NCBI RefSeq assembly: GCF_001640025.1
Contig: NC_031672.1
Span: forward strand, 248,001-312,000
DNA: 64,000 nt
Reading direction: 5' to 3'
DNA from: Sugiyamaella lignohabitans
Lineage: Eukaryota > Ascomycota > Dipodascomycetes > Dipodascales > Trichomonascaceae
The notes beneath the pieces were generated by a model that was not told the origin of the DNA, did not search any database, and saw nothing but the letters and a program-made list of their open reading frames with translations. Position 1 is the stretch's first letter. Each line of letters begins with the position of its first letter. Of this stretch, positions 47,115 through 55,971 are shown piece by piece. A program made the position numbers and the translations under genes.

Positions 47115-48728
47115 ATGGATATTGTGTCTTATCAACTGGAGAACTCTAGCCAGTTTTGGGATGAGCTTCACGACATAGCGTCTGGTGATTACCACTCAAC
47201 TTCAAACATTGACCGAGCATTGCTAGCATATTTGAGGCTGGCTACTATGTATATGGACCAATATTTGGTATCGGACGAGGATCTTACAAAATGTGCATAT
47301 GATTTGATAAACTCAAGCATATATAGCCAAAGTAGGGCTTTTGTACGGAGGAAGCTTATTTCGATGTTGGTATTGGGTCTAGAAGATTTGAGTGTACCAT
47401 GGAGAATTCTTATCGGTGCTGTTTTACTGGTTGATGGCAGGCTCCACAAGTCTACATTGGAAATGCTGCAAGAAGAGGCTGCCATTTCATTAATCGTCGA
47501 GACTTTATGGCAAGACCGGTTTTCAAATATCAGGTTGCAAAGAATATTCTTGGAACTGCTATATGAAATGTGTAGGATCCAAAAGATACCCATAAGAGAA
47601 TTGCAAAAAATATCAAAAGAGTTTTTGGAGTTTTTATTTTCGGTTGTTGAGAATAAAGCGGGATACGACACTACCGATCCCTATAACATGGCGGCCATGA
47701 AAGTAATTTTAGCATTGAATGAACAGTATATGATTGCAGTTCTCAGTGGTCACAGTCCTGATGAATCTGATGAAGAAGAGCAAGAAGAAAATGCGAACCA
47801 AGAAAGCATTTCCTTGCGAAATAAAACATTTGATATCTTGAAAAAAGACGGGGATATGTATAGAGCTTTTGGGGAGAATATGGTTTTCATATTCAATAGA
47901 GGCGCTGACAAGTGCATCCAGCTCATGATGCTTAAGCTGTTGTATCTGATATTCACCACCAAGGAAACTTTCCAATACATGTATCTTAATGATTTGAAGG
48001 TTGTTGTTGGGGTGATTATCCGAGAATTGCATGACCTTCCTTTCGAAGAAGAGGATCTTCGTAACACTTATCTCCGAATACTTCACCCCTTGCTTCAAAA
48101 TACCCAGATTCGCTATGAACAATACAAAAAGGACGAACTCCTGTCCCTCTTGGAAGTTTTTGCTAATCCATCATGCGCAAATTCGCATGCTATTTCTGAA
48201 AACACTCAGAGGCTGGCTTATAGGTGTCTACGAGTTGACTGGCTGGGTTACTGCTCGCCAATAATATCTCCTATTACCAGCCTTTCTGAACAAAATACAG
48301 GCGTCTCGATAGAAACTAGGTCAAGCTCAAATTCTGAGTACATAGACCGTAAGCAGACGTCATCGGTTCCACTCATTGAAATGTCTCCAGTCACGTCCAT
48401 CTCCTCTGCATCTTCCTCTACCACTGACGTGACTGAAATGCCCAAACTTCGTCATTCGTCTTCTCATAATCATTTATTGGTTACACACCACAAACGCCCA
48501 CCCAGGCCTTCACCACGTAAGCTTCAGGCCATGCAAATTAGAAATACTAGTGCTATCGAGGTTGCAACGCTTGTGAAGACTCATACTCCACCACCTCCCC
48601 CTCCACGACACCGCAATCTATCTCTTCCTGGATCTCAAATACTTGAGGGGCGGCCATCTTCGACCCCACCTCCGCCTCCAAGGCCACGAATGATGCGGAT
48701 AGGCACTCCAGTAGGGCCATGTCCTTGA
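47115..48728 (+). CDS. LDB17: Ldb17/SPIN90-family actin regulator
   Basis: 537 aa, single exon. Ldb17 (Dip1 in fission yeast, SPIN90 in animals) acts at endocytic actin patches; family members activate Arp2/3 to seed linear filaments. Seen: an all-helical armadillo-like domain (about 1-385, DUF2013/SPIN90 region) with LAYLRLATMYMDQYLVSDEDL, PYNMAAMKVILALNEQYM, and an acidic insert (DESDEEEQEEN). The C-terminal third is disordered and Ser-rich, with poly-Pro stretches (PPPPPPRHR, PPPPPRPR) that would bind SH3 domains of patch proteins such as Bzz1, Rvs167 or Sla1. Orthology is inferred from the domain and the Pro-rich tail. It has an unusually long upstream gap (3 kb to ERG13). Confidence 0.85.
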   Translation: MDIVSYQLENSSQFWDELHDIASGDYHSTSNIDRALLAYLRLATMYMDQYLVSDEDLTKCAYDLINSSIYSQSRAFVRRKLISMLVLGLEDLSVPWRILIGAVLLVDGRLHKSTLEMLQEEAAISLIVETLWQDRFSNIRLQRIFLELLYEMCRIQKIPIRELQKISKEFLEFLFSVVENKAGYDTTDPYNMAAMKVILALNEQYMIAVLSGHSPDESDEEEQEENANQESISLRNKTFDILKKDGDMYRAFGENMVFIFNRGADKCIQLMMLKLLYLIFTTKETFQYMYLNDLKVVVGVIIRELHDLPFEEEDLRNTYLRILHPLLQNTQIRYEQYKKDELLSLLEVFANPSCANSHAISENTQRLAYRCLRVDWLGYCSPIISPITSLSEQNTGVSIETRSSSNSEYIDRKQTSSVPLIEMSPVTSISSASSSTTDVTEMPKLRHSSSHNHLLVTHHKRPPRPSPRKLQAMQIRNTSAIEVATLVKTHTPPPPPPRHRNLSLPGSQILEGRPSSTPPPPPRPRMMRIGTPVGPCP

Positions 48729-48822
48729 TGATGTTAACGAATGTGAAATGATTTTTTTTTTTAATTTTTAATATGCTAATTACATGATTTTATCTCCTCT
48801 ATCAATGCCTAATATGTACCTA

Positions 48823-49974
48823 TTAGATGGGATGTATACCATGGCCCCCGTCAACAACTACATTTTTTATATTCTCCAGACTGTTAATCAGAGCCCGTTC
48901 CACTGCTTTCTGAGTACATGCCCCGATATGTGGTAACAGGGTTACGTCGTATCGACTCAAAAGCTCCTCTTCTATTATAGGCTCGTGCTCAAAAACATCT
49001 AGACCAGCTCCTGATAGCTTTCCTGATTTGAGCCCTCTGAGAAGAGCTGCCTGATCAACCAACGGCCCTCTTCCAACATTGATGACTCTTGCCTCGGCCG
49101 GCAAAATTCCAATGGTTTTGTCATTTACTATGTGCCTTGTGGAAGAGCTCAGGGGTAATGCGAGAACTAGAACATCACTTTCTTTTGCCAGAGATTCAAA
49201 GGACTCATGTCTGACTAAGGGTATACCTTCAAGAGATTTGAGCTCCTTCTGCGACAATTGACTGCGCTTGAAGTAATGAATCGTCATTCCAAGGACATGC
49301 AATCTTTTAGCCAACGCTCTTCCAATTCCACCAAACCCAGCTATACCCACACGTTGGCCCGCTGGTGATGTTACAACTCTCTCTCCAACTCTATGGCCAT
49401 GGACGTATTTCATAGGATCCATGGGTTCATTACCAGGGTCTGCTCGACCAGTATCTTGGTCAAAGTTCAGTACGACTCTTCGAGCTAACGCAGCATTCTT
49501 CTGGGACCTCAATGTGCTTTCAAAGAGCGATGTAGAGCGATATGTAGACAATATTAAATGTAAGCCAATGTCGGCCACATCATTATCAGACATTCCCGGA
49601 CTATTACACATAATAACGCCTCTTTTCTTGATAGCTTCCCAATCGAAATGATCATATCCAACGTGTGGTAGGCCTATAACTTTCAAAGATACAGGAAGAG
49701 CATCTACCAAATCAGTGTTCATCCCTCCTACAGATGTGAAACCAGACCAGGTTATAAGCATTGCATCGGCATTGCTCAAAACTGTCTTGAAATCCTGTAT
49801 GACCTGTTCTCTTGTTCTGGGATAATAATACTAGAAATTAGTTAAATTCAATAAACAATTGTACAAGGAACTTACAATGAAATCAAATATTTTTTGATAA
49901 CTATCATAGTTTATTCTATCCATTACTGTGTCGTCACCCACTACTATGATCTTGGGCTTGGAAATTGCGATCAT
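48823..49974 (-). CDS. D-2-hydroxyacid dehydrogenase (glyoxylate reductase-like), one intron
   Basis: Exon 1 49974-49876 (33 aa) and exon 2 49830-48823 give 368 aa; intron 45 nt, GTAAGT...CTAATTTCTAG. An NAD(P)-dependent reductase of 2-oxoacids, closest in character to fungal glyoxylate/hydroxypyruvate reductases such as Gor1. Seen: LPHVGYDHFDW and NSPGMSDNDVAD substrate-domain blocks, the Rossmann motif GFGGIGRALA, and catalytic Arg (NVGRGPLVD), Glu (DVFEHEP) and His (LLPHIGACT). Using only exon 2 would cut the first strand of the substrate domain (KPKIIVVGDDTV), which is why the short exon is accepted. Cofactor preference and exact substrate not deducible. Convergent with LDB17. Confidence 0.88.
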
Positions 49975-50957
49975 TTTTGTTGCTGTAAATTAGTATATAT
50001 TTTAGATAAGAAAATAGAAGGACTAGTATATATGTAACATTTTATAAGCGAAATCTGATGTAAATAGGATCCACCAGTTAAAAAAACAAAGAGATGCTTT
50101 TGCCATGGTCCTGCTACATGTGAATTGCGGGGAGTGGTCGGCTATAGACGGAAAGCATATGGCTGGTGCCGTTTGACGACGATCAAAATCCAGACTTCTG
50201 AAATTTCTCCGGACTCATTTGCCTTCAAGGATCTTATCGTATACAGAGAATGTTAAACAGAGAGCTCGAAGTAGAGATGAGATTAAAAGTCAAGCGGTAA
50301 TGATTTAAAGGATATTGACAGACTAGAAAAGAGCGTGCCAAAACAGTCTTCTAATTAGCTATAAAAATCAAGTTCTTCTGCTCGCTGACAGTATTTACAG
50401 AAATCATTGAGATCTGTTCGATTTTTTCAGTTTCCGATTTGTTTCGGATTCAACAAACGTGACTACATATTTTCAAGACGGGATCTCATGTTGGACCGTT
50501 GTAGATCATTGCATCTGATGCAAGAAACCTTATTTAGCGTTCAACCGAGCTAACTGAAAGTAGCTTATCGTTCTATCTACGAACTTACACTCCAGGAGAC
50601 TGTTGAATGAGTTATTAATTAATTTTAGCTAACCTACTTCTTCTTAAGGTCTATGTCGTACAGTCTGGACTAATAGTGGATATTTTATTCCCCGTGGCTA
50701 GCCTAATCCTGGTGCCATTCATAGTTTCCCTCAAGGGCAAGGCCCAAAGGGTGTCTCTACTTTAGAAACCTCTCAGAAGGCCGTTAAAAGTGAGCCTGAT
50801 GGGAAACCCAAGTTTGTGGAGTGAGTCAAGATAAGCTAACGGTGGATCTGGTCTGAAGTTCATTCTAATATATCACGTGACTTATGATATATCGCCGATC
50901 ACACGCGTTCGCTTTATTGAACATTGCGTGTATTCAACTTGTAACTACAACGTCAAG
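49975..50957. other. Intergenic, divergent promoters
   Basis: 983 bp. No gene, repeat or RNA gene recognised. Confidence 0.35.
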
Positions 50958-51541
50958 ATGCCTAAAATAGTTGTTGATAATTTGAAAACGAGACAGAAAA
51001 GAAACTCACCTATAGCAAGTTGCCATGTGGTACCCTGTAAGATTCACTATAATGGCCCTGCTAATGTAGATGACTATTTTCATCCGACGCCAGTGGGAAA
51101 AGATCCAATAAATCGTCATATCGCATTCCTACGAGGTAGAAAGTTACATGGTCATAAAATCAAGCTGAGAGATGGTTATGCTGGTGAGTAAGCATGTGCT
51201 ATATTTGTGATGAGTATTCTAACTGAAAAATAGGAACGATTCTGAAGGAAGTGGAAATTACAGACAGGGAACGCCAACAAGCTATGATCTATGATGATAC
51301 AGACGAGGATCCGCTGGATTTGCCGCGAAAATTCGAAACTATTCAATCGTTTGATAGCATAACTGTTTGGCATCATGAGTCAGAACCAACGTCTAATGAC
51401 CCATGGATTGCAGGTCTGACAGATTGGATCAACTTAGCACACTTGGTAAGTACTGATACTGGTACATCTGAATTTACATTTGCTAACATTTAGATACATG
51501 AGGACCTGCCAATCAACCCTGATCCAAAGGTTGAAACCTGA
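50958..51541 (+). CDS. RNH203: RNase H2 subunit C, two introns
   Basis: Exons 50958-51183, 51234-51445 and 51494-51541 give 161 aa. Non-catalytic subunit of RNase H2, which removes ribonucleotides from DNA. Seen: SCHVVPCKIHYNGPANVDDYFHP, the family hallmark (CxxxPC...NGPAxVxxYF), then AFLRGRKLHGHKIKLRDGYAGTIL across the first junction. The C-terminal part is variable, including a short acidic DDTDEDP run and a Trp-containing helix. Introns follow the local pattern (CTAACTGAAAAATAG, CTAACATTTAG), and the frame is kept. The start ATG at 50958 is preferred; the frame is open 27 codons further up to an ATG-less region with no family similarity. Confidence 0.88.
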
Positions 51542-51800
51542 TAACTATTTATTGAATCGTATATCGATTTATATATGACGCCGATGCCCTAGATAAAATA
51601 AACTCATTCTAATAATATGCTGGTTACTTCAGTTCTCAAATTTCAAATGTCCATCCATTTCCTAATATGGGAGTTAGAGATGATCGGCGCGCACTGACCT
51701 CTTATCTTGTAAGCTCACGTGCAACATATCCGAAGTTCACGTCTGTTTACAGCATTTCAATCCTCGTAATTTCATATTTTTCATTACTTGATGTGTTGAA

Positions 51801-52874
51801 ATGGCCAATAATGGTGTGGGGATTCTCTCCCTTCCCGCTGAGGTTATTCATAAAGTGTTGGGAATGATTGAGGACCGAGACGATTTGATTTCATGCTCTC
51901 TGGTCTGTAGTTCGCTACGATCTAGTGTATGTATATCTATTGGATGTGGAAACGTTGTTTAATTTCTCTAACTAGAATAGTCTGTTTTATATGTGTTTCA
52001 GAATGTTTTTGTTACGTGGGAATCAATCAAAGATCTGATAGAATTTGCTAATGAGGATAAGAGTATGTCCAACTACCTACAATTCACCAAGACACTTCAT
52101 ATTACGAAACCCACATTATACGGCGAATGGCACAATGGTCCAGCTCTTTTAGAATTGATAGATAAATTCTGTGATAATTTACGCATACTGGATTTCACAA
52201 TGGCCGGGTCTTCCAGTTGGTGTGCATATCTCCCCAAAATTCCCCAGGTTACATGTGTGCGGGGTCGCTCGAAAGATATATCTGAAACTGCTGCAGCCAG
52301 TTTTGCAGAGTTCAGGATAGATGATCTATCTAACAGCTTTACAAATCTGCAGGAAGTTTCACTATCAGGGTTGCAAGTATGTTTTAATCGTAAAGCCGAT
52401 ACTGATCCATTACCACTTCCGAAACTGACTACACTGTCCCTCAACGATTGTAGCTGGGAATATCCAAGTCAAATCGATGATCTAGGTTCTGTAACAGATC
52501 TTAGAGTTGTCTACTCTACTCATCATTTTACCCACTCGGAGCGATTAAGAACTTTTGCACTGTCGCCTCCCAAGACCCTAAAATCACTTGTCATAGATAT
52601 CAAAAGTGCATATTCAGATGATAATCCTACTGATGTAGCCTGGCAGCCTTTATTAAAGCATCAATGTAAAGGACTAGTATCATTAGAAGTGCGTGGATTC
52701 AACTTTCCGGGCGAAGAGTTTTTTCTTGCTCTACCTGCTGCGTTGACCAAACTCAAGATATCATGTCGTTCTGGAAAGCAGCTCTCTACAAGCTCGTGGT
52801 TGATTCTTAAACAGCACAAGCGTCGCAATCAATCTTTCAGCATGTTGTTAAACAACGAATTAGTGAGACTATGA
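51801..52874 (+). CDS. F-box protein, one intron
   Basis: Exons 51801-51926 and 51981-52874 give 339 aa. The first exon encodes an F-box: LSLPAEVIHKVLGMIEDRDDLISCSLVCSSLRSS, continued across the intron as SVLYVFQNVFVTWES, the usual end of such F-boxes. The donor is GTATGT and the acceptor CTAACTAGAATAG (a later CAG at 52001 would also keep the frame but loses seven matching residues). The remainder resembles weak leucine-rich-repeat-like strands (LPLPKLTTLSLNDCSW, LKSLVIDIKSAY, GLVSLEVRGFNF), the common substrate-binding arm of yeast and filamentous-fungus F-box proteins. Target unknown. Convergent with RCY1. Confidence 0.8.
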
Positions 52875-52952
52875 CCTAGACTTGAGCCAAGTCTTACAGG
52901 CCTGTATTTTATATTTATATTTATTTATTTATTGTTCAATGCTACATTAGAA

Positions 52953-55595
52953 TTACATCATGACACAGTCTATACCAAATCCGTACATAACTTTCTCAAC
53001 GTCTCTCCGGACTAATGTCCAATCCTTACGACATTCCACAAACTCCAGCAACTCTTCAGGTTTGAACACGCCTCGGAATCTAACCATGTCACTTAAAGTT
53101 GCACCAAGCGCTTTAGAATCACCACCATCAATGAGAAACAGTTGGCCGACTTCTTTCAAAGCAGCAAAATACGGTACAAGCTCTTTTTGTTTTAATCCCA
53201 GTATAAAGCTGTAATAATAATTTAAATCACTGATAAGGTTGATGGCTCCGTCCGTTGAGATCACCTGTCTTTTAATGTGCTTACACACCGACCCAAAAAA
53301 CCTCAATCCAACTTCTTGTTGGAAAACATCAAGAACAGATTTTTCAGTTGAGCCAACAAGTAAAGTCATATGAGATGATAAGAGGGTCACGACTTTCTGG
53401 GCCGCTGTAGTGGGTCCTAGGTCACCAGACATTCCCAGTCCACCAAACATGCCTCCACCAAATCCATTATTCTGAGGTAAACCAACAATTGGATTATAAT
53501 CACTGCCAAGTTGAACAGTAACAAATAGAAAATCAATTTGATCAATTAGCACATCAATACCCCTACTGAGGCCATTAGCGACACAGTCGTCCAGCATCTG
53601 TTCGAACTTTTTCTTCGCTTTTAATGACGGAGACAAAAAATCATTTCTATCGACATATCTTCTCAGACCTAGCTCCTCTTCGAAAAATACATGCACCATT
53701 TGTTGGATTAAATCTCCTATATTGACCAGCTCTGCAAAAATAGCCAGCGGTTCAACGGCCGCAAGTTCTTCGCCATTGGCCTCTGTGCCCGTGACCGTTT
53801 TCCTGTGTTGTTTCGGATCATAGAGATTGAGAGTCTGAATAGCTTTGGAAAATCCACCTTTGACATGTCTTTCACCAAGAGTATGAATCAGTTCAATAAA
53901 TATAGCCTCGCATTGGCTCTTTGCATGTGTACCTTCTCCTCCCATATTTACAAATCGGCCCATGCGCTCGATAGATTCCTTGCCTTCTCGGATTATATTC
54001 ACAGCCAACTCAAGACTAAACAGCGTCTTGATAGACTCTAGTTTACTATTCATCACTGCTACCATCGCATCTAACTCAGAGCTGGGAGGGATTGGAGTAG
54101 TCTGGGTTGTTCTGAACGGCACTGGTGATGAAGTCATTGACTGGCGTGATGGCGGAGCACTAGTAAGTTTTGATGAAAAAGAAGGTGGAACTGTCCCAGG
54201 CAATGACGTAGTTGATATATTTTCTGACTTGTATGTTGAAGATGCATTGTTGTTGTTATTATTGTTGCCGTTTCCTGATGACGAAGAGATCACAGATACA
54301 GGCATGAGCAAAACCTTTTTAAAAGATGTGAGAAAATCGGTCTTGTCCTTTTCTTTGGTGACATTGCTCCATAGAAAGCTTTCTGTAGCTTCTTCTGTGT
54401 CTTGAATTTCTCGACTCCATTTCGAAACCTCCGATTCAGCATATTCGGTAAACCTTTCTAATTCTTTTTCGAGATAATTGTCAATGTACAAAGAATAAAA
54501 ATCATCAATAGAAGTCGATACCATCTTTTTAAAATTATCTCCACTATTAATTCCTGGTTCGAGTTGATCTTCAAATACCAAAATATAGCTATAAATTTCA
54601 GGAACGGCAGCCAGGAAGGCGAATTTTGATTTATGCAATAAGGAATCTATGATGGTAGATACAGTCTCCATTATATTTTCCTCAAGAACCCTTTCAAAGA
54701 GTGGTGTCATTACAGCAATTGTGTTTGAAAAAATCATATCAATTGTTTTTGAATCTCTGTTGAGAATATTGCAAATATTTTGCAAATAGCCCTGAAACTC
54801 TTGAGATTTCAGTTTCAAGGAGTCATCTAGAAAGTCCAATGGCGGTATCTTTGGCTGGTCCATAATAAGGGGATGCTTTTGAATAAATAGTTGAACACAC
54901 GAGTCGCCTCCATTTAATGTAACTAGAACATTTGCATATTTCTTGATATGTTCGACAACTGCCTCAAGTTTAGTGGAATCAATGTCTGCATCATGGCTTT
55001 CATCAATTCCCTTTTCAAATTCACTTAAAGCAGCATTTTCAAACAAATCGATGGTCGAGTTTAATCGGCTAATATTCTCATCATAACCATCCTGTATTGG
55101 ATCAATAGTAGAAAACCTTTTCAATTGACCGAGAAGTTTGGCTTGATCGACTGGATCTGTAAATGCATGACTAAAAACATGCGATGTCTCTGGATTATTG
55201 ACCAAATCATAATAAAAAACTCCTAACGCTCTGTATAACTTCAAGCAGCTAGATCTTGTGTCTGAGGGGTTGTATTTAAATCCATCGAATATGGTAAGTG
55301 GATCAGAATTTTTATTGGTACTACTGCTTGTACCAGCATGTACATTCACATTTTCCAACCGCTGCTGCCACAAATATGGAGCATATACAGCATTTTTACA
55401 AATTTTCGAGACTTGTGCTAGATTGCATAAATCAGGAACTGGCAAGTATTCGGCAATTATCGTGACTATCTTGGAGTTGTCAAATATTGACCCAGATAGC
55501 AATGTCGATTTTTGTACCCTGCTAGGAACAAGCGCCTGAAATGAGCCAGTTCCCATTGGTATTGATCTAGACTCGCTGAATGTTTTGGAAGTCAT
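52953..55595 (-). CDS. RCY1: Recyclin Rcy1, F-box and Sec10-like
   Basis: 880 aa, single exon (Saccharomyces Rcy1 is 840). It recycles plasma-membrane proteins, such as the SNARE Snc1, from early endosomes; it binds Skp1 through its F-box, outside the SCF ligase. Seen: an F-box (about 42-82: IAEYLPVPDLCNLAQVSKICKNAVYAPYLW), then a long helical Sec10/exocyst-like body with IDLFENAALSEFEKGI, a Ser/Asn-rich insert with poly-Asn (about 445-500), and the conserved end DGAINLISDLNYYYSFI...LKEVGQLFLIDG. A typical C-terminal CAAX motif is not evident: the protein ends CVMM, which does fit a Cys-aliphatic-aliphatic-X pattern, and Saccharomyces Rcy1 is reported to carry such a box. Confidence 0.9.
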   Translation of the reverse strand: MTSKTFSESRSIPMGTGSFQALVPSRVQKSTLLSGSIFDNSKIVTIIAEYLPVPDLCNLAQVSKICKNAVYAPYLWQQRLENVNVHAGTSSSTNKNSDPLTIFDGFKYNPSDTRSSCLKLYRALGVFYYDLVNNPETSHVFSHAFTDPVDQAKLLGQLKRFSTIDPIQDGYDENISRLNSTIDLFENAALSEFEKGIDESHDADIDSTKLEAVVEHIKKYANVLVTLNGGDSCVQLFIQKHPLIMDQPKIPPLDFLDDSLKLKSQEFQGYLQNICNILNRDSKTIDMIFSNTIAVMTPLFERVLEENIMETVSTIIDSLLHKSKFAFLAAVPEIYSYILVFEDQLEPGINSGDNFKKMVSTSIDDFYSLYIDNYLEKELERFTEYAESEVSKWSREIQDTEEATESFLWSNVTKEKDKTDFLTSFKKVLLMPVSVISSSSGNGNNNNNNNASSTYKSENISTTSLPGTVPPSFSSKLTSAPPSRQSMTSSPVPFRTTQTTPIPPSSELDAMVAVMNSKLESIKTLFSLELAVNIIREGKESIERMGRFVNMGGEGTHAKSQCEAIFIELIHTLGERHVKGGFSKAIQTLNLYDPKQHRKTVTGTEANGEELAAVEPLAIFAELVNIGDLIQQMVHVFFEEELGLRRYVDRNDFLSPSLKAKKKFEQMLDDCVANGLSRGIDVLIDQIDFLFVTVQLGSDYNPIVGLPQNNGFGGGMFGGLGMSGDLGPTTAAQKVVTLLSSHMTLLVGSTEKSVLDVFQQEVGLRFFGSVCKHIKRQVISTDGAINLISDLNYYYSFILGLKQKELVPYFAALKEVGQLFLIDGGDSKALGATLSDMVRFRGVFKPEELLEFVECRKDWTLVRRDVEKVMYGFGIDCVMM

Positions 55596-55971
55596 ATTAA
55601 ATGGTGTTAACCAAATACATTAGAGTCTATCAGGCACCACATGCAATGAGGGATACACAGGCGGAACGCCGGAAAAACTACTCGATTGATCTGTAATCAA
55701 TTTTAGTAACTCAACCCTGTTATAAATGTTGTTGCTAAATATACTCTTCAAGTGCACATGAATTCAGGATTTTGAGATTCAGTGTATTAAAAGTTGTTGG
55801 TCTTCTGACAGTACGGAGTTCGGTTCGTTAATGTACATGAAACATCAGCTTCGTCGCCAATATGTAAGCGCGCGGCTGACCATCCTTATCTTATCTAAGG
55901 TTTGAAAAATATTTAGTGTAAAGTCTGTGTTGATCTCAACGGTTTTTTTTTATTTATGAACCAATATCACC
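55596..55971. promoter_or_regulatory. Divergent RCY1 / SGD1 promoter
   Basis: 376 bp. AT-rich with a T run just before SGD1 (about 55943-55951). No specific motif called. Confidence 0.35.

Noticed and set aside
52002..52874. F-box gene second exon starting at 52002 (CAG acceptor)
   Set aside because: It also keeps frame, but the TAG at 51980 sits 6 nt after CTAAC as in other introns and adds residues that fit the end of an F-box.
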